The notes under the pieces were generated by a model, which ran no database searches, had not been told where the DNA came from, and saw only the letters and a program-made list of their open reading frames with translations. A stretch of DNA of 64,000 nucleotides from Pseudomonadota bacterium (GTDB taxonomy: Bacteria > Pseudomonadota > Gammaproteobacteria > Burkholderiales > Rhodocyclaceae). The position numbers and the translations under genes were made by a program. Of the stretch, positions 36,011 through 45,272 are shown in pieces. Each line of letters starts with the position of its first letter. Position 1 is the first letter of the stretch. The stretch lies in NCBI GenBank assembly GCA_018262095.1, contig JAGTRW010000008.1:123722-187721 (forward strand). The letters are read 5' to 3'.

Positions 36011-36511
36011 TTACTTTCGGCGCTGATAGACGGCGAAGGAAAACTGCGGCCCGCTCGTCCCCCGGCTCGGCTGGCGCGAGATCTCTTGCCAGTCTTGCGG
36101 CAGGATCTCGGGAAAGAAAGCGTCGCCGTCGAAGCTTTGCTCGATCTCGGTCAGATAGAGGCGGCTGGCGAGCGGTAGCGCTTGGCGATAGAGTTGCTCG
36201 CCGCCGATCACGAACACCTCTTGCGCGTTTGTCTTCGCTTCGGCCTGCTGCACTGCGTCTTCGAACGAGCGGGCGAGCGTCGCGCCGCTCGCCTGATACG
36301 CCGGGTCGCGGCTGACCACGATGTTGTGCCGCCCCGGCAGCGGACGGAACGACTCGGGCAGCGATTCCCAGGTCTTGCGCCCCATGATCACCGGCTTGCC
36401 GCGCGTCGTTTCGCGGAAATGCCGCATGTCTTCGGGCAGGTGCCAGAGCAGCGCGTTGTCTTTGCCGATGGCGCGGTTGCTGGCCAGCGCGGCGATCAGT
36501 GAAATGATCAT
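36011..36511 (-). CDS. folA: Dihydrofolate reductase
   Basis: A 166-residue enzyme reducing dihydrofolate with NADPH. Conserved parts are AIGKDNALLWHLPEDMRHF with the catalytic acid in PED, GKPVIMGRKTWES, LPGRHNIVVSRD and VFVIGGEQLYRQALP. It starts 4 bases after the thyA stop, so dihydrofolate made by thymidylate synthase is recycled by the next gene in the operon. Confidence 0.97.
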   Translation of the reverse strand: MIISLIAALASNRAIGKDNALLWHLPEDMRHFRETTRGKPVIMGRKTWESLPESFRPLPGRHNIVVSRDPAYQASGATLARSFEDAVQQAEAKTNAQEVFVIGGEQLYRQALPLASRLYLTEIEQSFDGDAFFPEILPQDWQEISRQPSRGTSGPQFSFAVYQRRK

Positions 36512-36515
36512 GAGG

Positions 36516-37337
36516 CTACACCGCGACCGGCGCCGCGATGTGCGGGTGCGGGTCGTAGCCTTCGAGCGTGAAGTCCTCGAAGCGGAAGGCGAAGAGGTCG
36601 GTGACTGCGGGATTCAGACGCATCGTCGGCAGCGCGCGAGGTTCGCGCGAGAGCTGCAATTGCACCTGGTCGAGATGGTTGTTGTAAAGGTGCGCGTCGC
36701 CCAGACTATGCACGAAGTCGCCCGGCTGATAGTTGCAGACTTGCGCCAGCATCAGTGTGAGCAGCGCGTATGAGGCGATGTTGAAGGGGACGCCGAGGAA
36801 AATGTCGGCGCTGCGCTGGTAGAGCTGGCACGAGAGCTTGGGCCGCTGATTAGCGTCGCCGGGTCGCGCCGGCGCGACGTAGAGTTGAAAGAGCGCGTGG
36901 CAGGGCGGCAGCGCCATGCGCTCGACGTCGCCCGGGTTCCAGGCGCTGACCAGGTGGCGGCGCGAGTCCGGATTGTTCTTGAGGCCATCGATGAGCTGCG
37001 CGATCTGGTCGATTTCACGGCCGTCGGCGGTTGTCCAGTGGCGCCACTGGTGGCCGTAGACCGGGCCGAGGTCGCCGTTTTCGTCGGCCCACTCGTCCCA
37101 GATGCGAACGCCGTTCTGTTTGAGATAGGCGATGTTGGTGTCGCCGTGCAGGAACCACAGCAATTCATGGACGATCGAGCGCAGATGCAGTTTCTTGGTG
37201 GTCAGCAGCGGGAAGCCGGCGGCCAGGTCGAAACGCATCTGCCAGCCGAACACCGAGCGGGTGCCGGTGCCGGTGCGGTCAGTCTTTGGGTTGCCATGCT
37301 CAAGGACATGGCGCATCAGATCGAGATACGGCTTCAT
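36516..37337 (-). CDS. thyA: Thymidylate synthase
   Basis: A 273-residue folate-dependent enzyme making dTMP from dUMP. The catalytic Cys is in [13 protein letters not shown]. Other marks are the N-terminal [19 protein letters not shown] and the dUMP-binding [24 protein letters not shown]. The ATG at 37337 ([15 protein letters not shown]) is the family start; a longer frame from 37406 is not supported. It is first in a two-gene operon with folA. Confidence 0.97.
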   Translation of the reverse strand: MKPYLDLMRHVLEHGNPKTDRTGTGTRSVFGWQMRFDLAAGFPLLTTKKLHLRSIVHELLWFLHGDTNIAYLKQNGVRIWDEWADENGDLGPVYGHQWRHWTTADGREIDQIAQLIDGLKNNPDSRRHLVSAWNPGDVERMALPPCHALFQLYVAPARPGDANQRPKLSCQLYQRSADIFLGVPFNIASYALLTLMLAQVCNYQPGDFVHSLGDAHLYNNHLDQVQLQLSREPRALPTMRLNPAVTDLFAFRFEDFTLEGYDPHPHIAAPVAV

Positions 37338-37445
37338 GCGTTTGCCGGGTGGTTTTGAACGGGTCAATTGTAATGGATCGCACTGCGCTCCCGCCCGAAA
37401 TTTCAAATGCAGTTTATCAATCCGCCGCTGGCGGCTTGGGCGAAC

Positions 37446-37475
37446 TTGCGGCGATTGGCAATCGCCCTATACAAT
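37446..37475 (+). promoter_or_regulatory. Predicted promoter of the PilZ-like gene
   Basis: TTGCGG (37446-37451) is followed by TATACAAT, giving either a 16-base spacer to TATACA (37468-37473) or 18 bases to TACAAT (37470-37475). It lies about 50 bases before the start of the downstream gene. Confidence 0.4.
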
Positions 37476-37526
37476 CAAGCTATTTATCCGACCTCTTCCG
37501 CAGGCCAGGATTAAGGACCGCTTGCC

Positions 37527-39080
37527 GTGATCATGAAGCTCTTCTCGTCGCGACCGGATCACCCGCTGGGTGATGCCAAAGAGCTCAGACGGGTTCTCGC
37601 CGAATTGCCTGCGGACAATTCGTTCAAGGCGGTCGATGAAGTCTATGGCTGGTTCGAGTCATTGCAGTCGGCTGACGATTTTCGCCTCGACCATTTCTTC
37701 GACGTCGTCAGCCAACTCGACGAAGCGGCGCAGCCCTATGTCCGGCTGTTGACGCGTACTTACGTGCAAACGCCGCAGCTCTCGAAGAGCGAAGAGCGAC
37801 GCTTGTGGACGCTGTGCTACAACTACTGGGGCGAAGTCGCCAGTCTCTACGCGCGCTGCAGCGATCGCTTTCGGCAGAAGCCCAAAGACAAAGGCAGCGA
37901 GGCCTTCCGCTCACAGCGGCCGCTGGCCACGGCGCGCCTGCTGGCGGCGCGCGCGACGCAGCTCAAATGGGTTGAGTATCGCTACGATCCGATCGGCGAG
38001 GACCTGTGGCGCGGTCTCGGACAGCCTTATCTCGCCGCCGAGGCCGACGGCTATGCGCAGAAACCGCTGCAGCTCTATCCTTCGCTGCCGGGGCTGACCT
38101 GCGTCGCGGCGCAATATCTGCAGGCGCTGATCTTCTATTCGTCGTCGATGGACAGCCTGATGCCACTCGAGATCGAGCTGGCTGACCGCTTGATCGCGCA
38201 TTTCAAACCGGGCTTTGTTTTCGCCAACAGTTGCTTGCCTGACTGCGTGTGGTGGGTCGACGCGGCGAGCGGCTTGCCACCGGTGCGGCTCGCGCGTCAG
38301 CCGGTGCGTGCGCTGCCCAGCCTGCGCTTTTTGTCGTCGGGAAGCGCGGCGCCGGCCTTGAACGAGCTGATCAGCAGCGTCGAACTCGGCAAGGTCCCCG
38401 CCGATCTGAATCTGGGCGGGCAATACCTGGCCAAGGTCCTGCTGCCCGTGCTGCGTCACCTGGCGCGTTACTGGGCGCCCGAGCCGCCGCAACGCGAGTA
38501 TCCGCGGCATCCGGTCAAAACGCGCCTGGCCGTACTGCAGGGCTTCGACGACTGCTTCACCGTCTTCGCCGGCGATGTCGCGCGTCTGGGCAAAGAGCGC
38601 ACGGCCGAGAGTTGGGTCGTCGAAAATGTCAGCCTCGGCGGCTTTGGCGCCGGCATCGACGATCTGGGTAGCGGTTTCGGTGGCCAATTTGGCAGCGATG
38701 CGCTCAAGATCGGCACGCTGCTCTGCCTGCAGCCCGAGGGCGGCGAGAACTGGGTGCTTGGCGTGCTCAGGCGATTTTCAAAGGATTCGACGGCGACTGC
38801 GCGAGTCGGTATCGAATCTCTCTCCAGGCAGGCGCAGAGCGTCGAGCTGCGGCCGCGGACGACGGGTTTCTCGGCGACCGGGACGATTCCCGGGATCTGG
38901 CTGCGCGACGGCGGCGCACCGGGCGAAACGCGGGTGGTGCTGCCCGGCATGAGCTTCAACCTGCGCCAGAGCCTCGAGTTCATGCACGACGACCGGCGCT
39001 ATCTGCTGACCCCGGTCGAGCTCGAAGAGGCGGGTAGCCACTTCGAAATCGGCCGTTATCGCGAAAGCGTCGCCGATTGA
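37527..39080 (+). CDS. PilZ-like domain protein of unknown function
   Basis: A 517-residue soluble protein. The first 320 residues are mainly helical with no domain I recognise. Around 330-430 the sequence runs YPRHPVKTRLAVLQGF, then ENVSLGGFGAGI and WVLGVLRRFSKDSTATARVGIESLS. This follows the strand order of PilZ domains, with a degenerate arginine motif and an N-x-S-x-x-G motif, so it may bind cyclic di-GMP. The GTG at 37527 has AAGGA 10 bases upstream; an ATG two codons later is possible. It is monocistronic between thyA and darP. Confidence 0.6.
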   Translation: MIMKLFSSRPDHPLGDAKELRRVLAELPADNSFKAVDEVYGWFESLQSADDFRLDHFFDVVSQLDEAAQPYVRLLTRTYVQTPQLSKSEERRLWTLCYNYWGEVASLYARCSDRFRQKPKDKGSEAFRSQRPLATARLLAARATQLKWVEYRYDPIGEDLWRGLGQPYLAAEADGYAQKPLQLYPSLPGLTCVAAQYLQALIFYSSSMDSLMPLEIELADRLIAHFKPGFVFANSCLPDCVWWVDAASGLPPVRLARQPVRALPSLRFLSSGSAAPALNELISSVELGKVPADLNLGGQYLAKVLLPVLRHLARYWAPEPPQREYPRHPVKTRLAVLQGFDDCFTVFAGDVARLGKERTAESWVVENVSLGGFGAGIDDLGSGFGGQFGSDALKIGTLLCLQPEGGENWVLGVLRRFSKDSTATARVGIESLSRQAQSVELRPRTTGFSATGTIPGIWLRDGGAPGETRVVLPGMSFNLRQSLEFMHDDRRYLLTPVELEEAGSHFEIGRYRESVAD

Positions 39081-39087
39081 CCGGCGA

Positions 39088-39633
39088 CTACGCTTCTTCG
39101 TCCTTGTCGTCTTCTTCGATCGCTTCGCTTGCTCCGCCGTTCTCGAGTTCCTTGAGTAACTGGAAGATCGCGCGGTAGCTGCGTGGCGGCTTGTTTTGCA
39201 ACTGCTCCTTGAGCGCCGCGCGGCGCAGCGAGCGCAGATGTTGCAGGTCGACCGCCGGATAGAGCTGGGCGATTTCGTTCGCCACTTGTTCGTCGGCGAG
39301 CAATTCGCCGCGCAGTCGCTCGAGGCGGTGCAGCTTGGCGGTTTCTCCCGCCGACTCGCCGCGCACCAGCGCCAGCGCCGCACGAATCGGTTCGACTTCG
39401 ACGTTGCGCATCAACTTGCCGATGTACTGCATTTGCCGACGTTTGGCTTCGTCGTGGCGCATCATGCGCTGCGCCTCACGCACGGCGTCGCGCAGTCCGT
39501 CCGGGATGTCGATTTTCTTGATGCGCTCGGTCGACAGCGCGACGAGTTCTTCACCGAGCGTCTGCAGTTCTTCCATCTGCTGTTTGCGCTGGGTCTTCGA
39601 GGGCGCTGCGGTTTCGTCTTCTTGGTTTTTCAT
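39088..39633 (-). CDS. darP: Dual-action ribosomal maturation protein DarP (YjgA, DUF615)
   Basis: A 181-residue charged helical protein that binds late 50S precursors in E. coli. Recognised from SKTQRKQQMEELQTLGEELVALS, the RHDEAKRRQMQYIGKLMR core and LHRLERLRGELL. The C-terminus is acidic (EEDDKDEEA). It is divergent from pmbA with 88 bases between starts, the same arrangement as in E. coli, which supports the assignment. Confidence 0.93.
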   Translation of the reverse strand: MKNQEDETAAPSKTQRKQQMEELQTLGEELVALSTERIKKIDIPDGLRDAVREAQRMMRHDEAKRRQMQYIGKLMRNVEVEPIRAALALVRGESAGETAKLHRLERLRGELLADEQVANEIAQLYPAVDLQHLRSLRRAALKEQLQNKPPRSYRAIFQLLKELENGGASEAIEEDDKDEEA

Positions 39634-39721
39634 CGGTTTTCTATCGGGAAACGGGTCGCGTGCCGGGGGCTGGGCGGGGAACTGCTATGATAGCGGCTTT
39701 CAACGCCAGTATCGTCATCTC

Positions 39722-41095
39722 ATGTCGCGAATCCCCGTTGCCAGTCCCCCCGATTCACGTTTCAGCCATCCCTTGGCGAGCCTTGAGCAATTGGCCCAGG
39801 ATGTCCTGTCGCATGCCAAAAAGTCGGGCGCCAGCGACTGCGAAGTCGATGTCTCGGAAGGCTTTGGCCAATCGGTCAGCGTTCGCTGCGGCGAAGTCGA
39901 AACCATCGAATACAACCGCGACAAGGGAATCGGCGTCACCATCTATCTGGGTCAGCACAAGGGGCACGCCAGTACCTCCGATTTTTCGCCGGCCGCCTTG
40001 CGCGAGACCGTCGAGGCGGCGCTCAATATCGCGCGTTTCACCGCCGCCGACCCGGCTGCCGGCTTGCCCGAGTCATCGTTGCTGGCGACCCGCGAGCAAG
40101 GCTTTGCCGATCTCGATCTCTATCATCCGTGGCTGCTCTCGATCGAAGGCGCGATCGACCTGGCGCAGCGCTGCGAGCAGGCGGCGTTTGCCGTCAGCGG
40201 AGAGGTGAGCAACTCGGAAGGTGCCACGGTATCGATCCAGGAAGGCCAGTTCATTTCGGCCAACAGTCTCGGTTTCATGGGCGGCTACCCGAACTCGCGG
40301 CATTTCCTGTCGTGCTCGGTGATCGCCGGCAAGGACGAGAACATGCAGCGCGACGACTGGTATTCGACTTCGCGCAACGCGGCGCATTTGGCCTCGCCCG
40401 AAGCGATCGGCGATTACGCGGCGCGCCGTGCGCTGTCCCGGCTCGGTGCGCGCAAGATCAAGACCTGCAAGGTGCCGGTGCTGTTCGAGGCACCGCTCGC
40501 TGCGTCGCTGATCGGCAGCTTTGTGCATGCGGTGAGCGGCGGCAGCCTTTACCGCAAGACCAGCTTTCTGGTCGATAGTCTGGGTCAGCGCGTCTTCTCG
40601 AAGAAGATGCAGATCAGCGAACGCCCGCATCTGCCCGGCGCGATGGCCAGCAGTCCGTTCGACAACGACGGCGTCGCCACCAGCGACCGCGAGGTGGTCG
40701 TCGACGGCGTGCTGCAGGGCTACTTCCTTTCCGCCTATACGGCGCGCAAGCTCGGCTTGCAGAGCACCGGCAACGCCGGCGGCAGTCATAACCTGATCGT
40801 CCATCCGGGCAAGCGCGACCTCAAGGGCCTGCTCAAGAAGATGGGGCGCGGCCTGCTGGTCACCGAGTTGCTCGGCCAGGGCGTCAATTACGTCAATGGC
40901 GACTATTCGCGTGGCGCCGCGGGTTACTGGGTCGAGGGCGGCGAGATCGCCCACGCGGTCGAGGAGGTGACGATCGCCGGCAATCTGCGCGACATGTTCC
41001 GCAACGTTGCCGCTGTCGGTAACGACGTTCTGGTGCGCGGTTCCAAGCAGGTCGGCTCGATCCTGATCGAGCAGATGAAGGTCGCCGGAAGCTGA
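39722..41095 (+). CDS. pmbA: Metalloprotease-related protein PmbA/TldE
   Basis: A 457-residue partner of TldD, which together process peptides such as microcins and the CcdA antitoxin. TldE lacks the zinc motif, and none is seen here. Conserved blocks include VRCGEVETIEYNRDKGIGVTIY, SGGSLYRKTSFL, SSPFDNDGVATSDREVVVDGVLQGYFLSAYTARKLG and GYWVEGGEIAHAVEEVTIAGNL. The frame is open upstream across darP; the ATG at 39722 (MSRIPVASPP) is chosen. Confidence 0.95.
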   Translation: MSRIPVASPPDSRFSHPLASLEQLAQDVLSHAKKSGASDCEVDVSEGFGQSVSVRCGEVETIEYNRDKGIGVTIYLGQHKGHASTSDFSPAALRETVEAALNIARFTAADPAAGLPESSLLATREQGFADLDLYHPWLLSIEGAIDLAQRCEQAAFAVSGEVSNSEGATVSIQEGQFISANSLGFMGGYPNSRHFLSCSVIAGKDENMQRDDWYSTSRNAAHLASPEAIGDYAARRALSRLGARKIKTCKVPVLFEAPLAASLIGSFVHAVSGGSLYRKTSFLVDSLGQRVFSKKMQISERPHLPGAMASSPFDNDGVATSDREVVVDGVLQGYFLSAYTARKLGLQSTGNAGGSHNLIVHPGKRDLKGLLKKMGRGLLVTELLGQGVNYVNGDYSRGAAGYWVEGGEIAHAVEEVTIAGNLRDMFRNVAAVGNDVLVRGSKQVGSILIEQMKVAGS

Positions 41096-41118
41096 GCAGT
41101 AGACTGCCGCAAATGACG

Positions 41119-41146
41119 TTCAGCAAGGGCGGGCTTTGGCTATAAT
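41119..41146 (+). promoter_or_regulatory. Predicted promoter of the 2-oxoacid TRAP receptor gene
   Basis: A perfect -10 TATAAT at 41141-41146, a 16-base spacer, and TTCAGC at 41119-41124 as a weak -35. It would start transcription about 55 bases before the ATG. Confidence 0.5.
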
Positions 41147-41204
41147 CAACCGTTCGTCAGCAGGTTCAATTCCTAAAAATCCTAATATTCGGAGAAAATA
41201 AACC

Positions 41205-42287
41205 ATGGAAAGACGTTCCTTCTTGAAGAAAGCCGGCGTCGGTCTTGCCGCTGGTGCTGTCGCGCTGCCGGCGCTGGCGCAGAATGCGCCGACCATCAAA
41301 TGGCGCATGGCGTCGAGTTTCCCCAAGAGTCTGGATACCTTGCACGGTTCGGGCGAGTATCTGGTCAAGCGTGTCGCCGAGATGAGCGGCGGCAAGCTGC
41401 AGATCCAGCTGTTCGCCGCGGGCGAACTCGTCCCCGGACCGGGCGTGCATGACGCGGTCAAGGACAATACCGTCGAAATGGGCTTTACCTGCTCCTACTA
41501 CTACTTCGGCAAGGATCCGACGTACTGCATCGATACCGCGATTCCGTTCGGCATGAACGCCCGCCAGATCAACGCCTGGTATCGCGAAGGCAATGGCGCC
41601 AAGCTGATGAACGAGTTCTTCGCCAAGTCGAACATCATCTCCTTCCCGAGCGGCAACACCGGCGTCCAGATGGGCGGCTGGTATCGCAAGGAAATCAAGA
41701 GCGTTGCCGATTTCAAGAACCTCAAGATGCGCGTTGCCGGCCTGGCCGGTGCGGTGCTGGCCAAGCTCGGCGTGGTGCCGCAGCAGATCGCCGGCAGCGA
41801 TATCTACCCGGCGCTCGAAAAAGGAACGATCGATGCGGTCGAATGGGTCGGTCCGTACGACGATCAGAAGCTCGGCTTCAACAAGGTCGCCAAGTACTAC
41901 TACTATCCGGCCTGGTGGGAGGGCGGCCCGCAAATCTCGACCTACATCAACACCAAGAAGTGGGCCGAACTGCCCAAGGAGTATCAGGCGATTATCGAGG
42001 CCGCGTGCGCCGAAACCAACACCGAGATGTGCGCGCGTTACGATGCCAAGAATCCGCTGGCACTCAAGCAGTTGCTGGCTTCCGGCACCAAGATGCTGCC
42101 CTTCCCCAGGGACGTCATGGAAGCGAGCTACAAGGCGGCGATGGAGTATTACGCTGAGACGTCGGCCAAGAACCCCGAGTTCAAGAAGATCTACGACGAC
42201 TACAAGAAGTTCCTCGACGAACAGAATTCGTGGTTCCGCGTCGCTGAAAACGAGTACGCCAAATTCATGTACAGCCGCAAGAGCTGA
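41205..42287 (+). CDS. TRAP transporter substrate-binding protein (TakP-like, Tat signal)
   Basis: A 360-residue periplasmic receptor with a twin-arginine signal (MERRSFLKKAGVGLAAGAVALPALAQ). The mature protein has the features of TRAP receptors for 2-oxoacids and lactate: WRMASSFPKSLDTLHGSGE, SVADFKNLKMRVAGLAGAVLAKLG with the ligand-binding Arg, DAVEWVGPYDD, and YYYPAWWEGG. Its likely membrane partners, DctQM at 42.3-44.4 kb, are on the opposite strand and convergent, so the three are not one transcript. The substrate assignment is from subfamily resemblance. Confidence 0.92.
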   Translation: MERRSFLKKAGVGLAAGAVALPALAQNAPTIKWRMASSFPKSLDTLHGSGEYLVKRVAEMSGGKLQIQLFAAGELVPGPGVHDAVKDNTVEMGFTCSYYYFGKDPTYCIDTAIPFGMNARQINAWYREGNGAKLMNEFFAKSNIISFPSGNTGVQMGGWYRKEIKSVADFKNLKMRVAGLAGAVLAKLGVVPQQIAGSDIYPALEKGTIDAVEWVGPYDDQKLGFNKVAKYYYYPAWWEGGPQISTYINTKKWAELPKEYQAIIEAACAETNTEMCARYDAKNPLALKQLLASGTKMLPFPRDVMEASYKAAMEYYAETSAKNPEFKKIYDDYKKFLDEQNSWFRVAENEYAKFMYSRKS

Positions 42288-42307
42288 ACGCGGCGATCAC
42301 CATGAAA

Positions 42308-42331
42308 ACGGGGGCTTTCGCCCCCGTTTTT
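42308..42331. terminator. Bidirectional terminator between TRAP receptor and DctM
   Basis: An 8-bp GC-rich stem (ACGGGGGC with GCCCCCGT) and a TTTC loop, preceded by an A-run and followed by TTTT. It can terminate the receptor gene on the plus strand and the convergent dctQM operon on the minus strand. Confidence 0.85.
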
Positions 42332-42343
42332 CGTTGACCGCCC

Positions 42344-43777
42344 TTACTTGGCAGGTTCAGGCGGACTGCTGGGTTCTTCGGCTGGCTCGTCGTAGTTGGT
42401 TTCCGGCAACTCGATCTGGATCGAGTTGACGTCGACCGTGCTCGGTTTGTCGAGCCCGACGGTGACCATCTGCGGGAAGACGATGATCAACGCGACCATG
42501 ATGATCTGGATCAGCACGAAGGGAATCGCGCCCCAGTAGATGTCGCTCGACTTGACCGACGCCGGTGCCACCGAGCGCAGGAAGAACAGGGCAAAACCGA
42601 ACGGCGGGTGCAGGAACGAGGTCTGCATATTGACGCCGAGCAGCACGCCGAACCAGATCAGGTCGATCCCCATCTTTTCGGCGACTGGGCCGAGCAGCGG
42701 GATGATGATGAAAGCCAGCTCGAAGTAGTCGAGGAAGAAGGCCAGCACGAAGACCAGCAGGTTGACGACGATCAGGAAGCCGATCTGTCCGCCGGGCAGC
42801 GTGGTCAGCAGGTGCTCGACCCAGAGGTGGCCATCGACGCCGTAAAAGGTCAGCGAGAAGACGCGCGCGCCGATCAGGATGAAGAGCACGAAGGTCGTCA
42901 GCTTGGCCGTTTTTTCCATCGCCTGCTTGAGCAACGGCAGGCTCATCCGCCGGCGCACCAAGGCCATGATCAGCGCGCCGGTGGCGCCCATGGCGCCGCC
43001 CTCGGTCGGCGTCGCGATGCCCAGGAAAATCGTTCCGAGCACCAGGAAGATCAGCGTCAGCGGCGGCACCAGCGTGGTCAGCACGCGCAGCGCCAGCGCG
43101 GCGCCACGCAGGCTGCGGGCCTCCAGCGGCAGCGCGGGAACCCACTTGGGTTTGAAGATCGAAACCAGGATCACATAGGTGACGTACAGGCTGGTCAGCA
43201 CCAGGCCGGGAATGAAGGCGCCGGCATACATGTCGCCGACCGACTTGCCGAGCTGGTCGGCCATGACGATCAGCACCAGCGACGGCGGGATGATCTGCGC
43301 CAGCGTTCCCGAGGCGGCGATGACGCCGGCGGCAAGCCGTTTGTCGTAGCCGTAACGCAACATGATCGGCAGCGAAATCAGCCCCATCGAGATTACCGAC
43401 GCGGCAACGACGCCGGTTGTCGCGGCGAGCAGCGCGCCGACGAAGATCACCGCGTAGGCGAGTCCGCCGCGGATCGGTCCGAACAGCTGGCCGATCGTGT
43501 CGAGCAGGTCTTCGGCCATTCCCGAGCGTTCGAGGATCAGTCCCATGAAGGTGAAGAAGGGGACCGCCAGCAGCGTTTCATTGGCCATCACGCCGAAGAT
43601 ACGGTCGGGCAGCGCCTGGAAGAGTTGCGGTCCGAGCAGCCCGAGTTCGATGCCGAGCAGCCCGAAAACGACCCCGTTGGCGGCCAGCGCGAAAGCGACG
43701 GGGAAGCCGACGAGCAGGAAAATGATCATCGAGGCGAAGATGATCGGCGCCATATTGGCGATCAGAAACTCGCTCAT
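42344..43777 (-). CDS. TRAP transporter large permease DctM (second system)
   Basis: A 477-residue polytopic permease of the longer DctM type seen with 2-oxoacid receptors. Marks are NETLLAVPFFTFMGLILERSGMAEDLLDTIG, GVVAASVISMGLISLPIMLRYGYDKRLAAGVIAASGTLAQIIPPSLVLIVMADQLG, and FGVLLGVNMQTSFLHPPFGFALFFLRSVAP. A short Pro/Glu-rich cytoplasmic tail follows. It overlaps the dctQ stop by 4 bases (ATGA). Confidence 0.95.
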   Translation of the reverse strand: MSEFLIANMAPIIFASMIIFLLVGFPVAFALAANGVVFGLLGIELGLLGPQLFQALPDRIFGVMANETLLAVPFFTFMGLILERSGMAEDLLDTIGQLFGPIRGGLAYAVIFVGALLAATTGVVAASVISMGLISLPIMLRYGYDKRLAAGVIAASGTLAQIIPPSLVLIVMADQLGKSVGDMYAGAFIPGLVLTSLYVTYVILVSIFKPKWVPALPLEARSLRGAALALRVLTTLVPPLTLIFLVLGTIFLGIATPTEGGAMGATGALIMALVRRRMSLPLLKQAMEKTAKLTTFVLFILIGARVFSLTFYGVDGHLWVEHLLTTLPGGQIGFLIVVNLLVFVLAFFLDYFELAFIIIPLLGPVAEKMGIDLIWFGVLLGVNMQTSFLHPPFGFALFFLRSVAPASVKSSDIYWGAIPFVLIQIIMVALIIVFPQMVTVGLDKPSTVDVNSIQIELPETNYDEPAEEPSSPPEPAK

Positions 43778-44364
43778 TGCGCCTCTCCCTTTTGCGCCTT
43801 GATGGCCAGCGCGAGTTCTTCTTCGTCGCTCAGCGCGTTGGGTTTTTCAGTGGGGTCGGGGCACAGCCCCTTGAGAAAACCGACGCGTTTTATGAGTTCG
43901 GAAATCGCCTGCACGATGAGCAGCAGGAAACCTGCCGGAATCATCAATCGCGCCGGCCAGACGATCAGTCCGCCGGCGCTGTTCGACATCTCGCTCGACT
44001 CGATGGCGTGAATGAAAACGGGCCACGACAACACCATGATGGCGATGGCCATCGGCATCAGGAAAAAGAGAATGCCGAAAATGTCGATCCAGGTTTGGCC
44101 GCGCTTGGAAAGCCGGCCCGAGATCAGGTCGATGCGCACGTGTTCATTGCGCATGAACGTGTATCCACCACAGGACAGGAAAATCATCCCGAACAGATAC
44201 CACTGGATCTCGAGGAAGGCGTTCGAACTGTAGTTGATCGTATAGCGCATCATGGCATTGGCCGCGCTGATCAGCACGACGACCAGCACCAGCCACAGCG
44301 CGGCCTGGCCGACACGTTCGGTCAAGGCGTCGATGCGACGCGAGAGCTTGAGCAGGGCGTTCAC
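43774..44364 (-). CDS. TRAP transporter small permease DctQ (second system)
   Basis: A 196-residue membrane protein with four helices and the DctQ-type motif NAFLEIQWYLFGMIFLSCGGYTFMRNEHVRIDLI. The C-terminal tail is cytoplasmic and charged. It is the first gene of a two-gene minus-strand operon with dctM and lies opposite the receptor gene that probably completes the transporter. Confidence 0.92.
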   Translation of the reverse strand: MNALLKLSRRIDALTERVGQAALWLVLVVVLISAANAMMRYTINYSSNAFLEIQWYLFGMIFLSCGGYTFMRNEHVRIDLISGRLSKRGQTWIDIFGILFFLMPMAIAIMVLSWPVFIHAIESSEMSNSAGGLIVWPARLMIPAGFLLLIVQAISELIKRVGFLKGLCPDPTEKPNALSDEEELALAIKAQKGEAQ

Positions 44365-44449
44365 GGGGAAATCCTCGGTTAGGGGCTAAAATCCGCTTTT
44401 TGCTGAGGCAGTCTTGCGTTTTTGGGCAAGTTTTATGGCGATGGACGCG

Positions 44450-44487
44450 TGGCCTTGCGCACCGAACGGGTAATTCGGTCGCGGCCA
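44450..44487. other. Hairpin in the leader of the second dctQM operon
   Basis: An imperfect stem built from TGGCC/GGCCA, GCG/CGC and ACCGAA/TTCGGT with a 7-base loop, about 90 bases upstream of the minus-strand dctQ start. A second small inverted repeat (GCGTTTTT at 44523-44530 with AAAAACGC at 44536-44543) lies beyond it. Role unknown; could be leader structure or a terminator for transcription from either side. Confidence 0.35.
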
Positions 44488-44602
44488 AGCCGGCAAAAGG
44501 GAGGCAATTATCGCACGCGCGCGCGTTTTTCGCTAAAAAACGCCGCAGCGACTGGCGTTGATGCTGATTCCTGCGACCATGTTTTTTTGAGTGAATGAAT
44601 TG

Positions 44603-45220
44603 ATGCGTCAGACAACACGGATTTGTTTCGTCCGCCACGGCGAGACGGATTGGAATATCGAGCAGCGCATGCAGGGGCATCGCGACCTCGCGCTCAACGC
44701 CCGCGGCGAGGCCCAGGCGGCTGCCGCGGGGCGCTATTTTCGCGGCCGCCAGGCCGACGCGCTCTACTGCAGCGATCTTCTGCGCGCACGGCAGACGGCG
44801 CAGCCGATCGCGCAGGCGCTGGGTCTCGCGCTGATCCTCGACCCGGCCTTGCGTGAGCGGCATTTCGGGCGCTGCGAGGGGCTCACCTATGACGAGGTGG
44901 CGGCACGCTATGCTGACGATGCGCGCGCGATCGACAACCGCGATCCCGATTATTGTGCGCCGCAAGGCGGCGAGAGCCGGCGACAGCACGAGGCGCGGGT
45001 GCTCGGCTGCGTCGCGCGTCTGCTCGGCGAGCACGGCGGGCAGACGATCGTTGTCGTCACCCACGGCGGCGTGCTCGACGTCATCTACCGGCGCGCGCTC
45101 GGCTTGCCATCGGATGCGCCGCGCGATTATGCGATCGCCAACGCCGGGATCAACTGGCTGGCGATCGATGGCGATCAGTGGTCTGTCGAGCGCTGGGGCG
45201 AAACGGCGCATCTCGCTTAG
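44603..45220 (+). CDS. Histidine phosphatase-family protein (phosphoglycerate mutase-like)
   Basis: A protein of about 205 residues with the catalytic histidine motif FVRHGETDWN near the N-terminus, LYCSDLLRARQTAQPIA, the acid in LRERHFGRCEGLTYDE and the second catalytic His in VVTHGGVLDVIYRRALG. The family includes broad phosphatases such as PhoE and GpmB-like proteins. The exact substrate cannot be read. A GTG at 44591 in frame would add four residues; the ATG at 44603 fits family length. Confidence 0.9.
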   Translation: MRQTTRICFVRHGETDWNIEQRMQGHRDLALNARGEAQAAAAGRYFRGRQADALYCSDLLRARQTAQPIAQALGLALILDPALRERHFGRCEGLTYDEVAARYADDARAIDNRDPDYCAPQGGESRRQHEARVLGCVARLLGEHGGQTIVVVTHGGVLDVIYRRALGLPSDAPRDYAIANAGINWLAIDGDQWSVERWGETAHLA

Positions 45221-45272
45221 CCGGCGTGCGCGCGCTGCCGTATCATGCAAACCAGATAGAAAGGGCGTTCTG

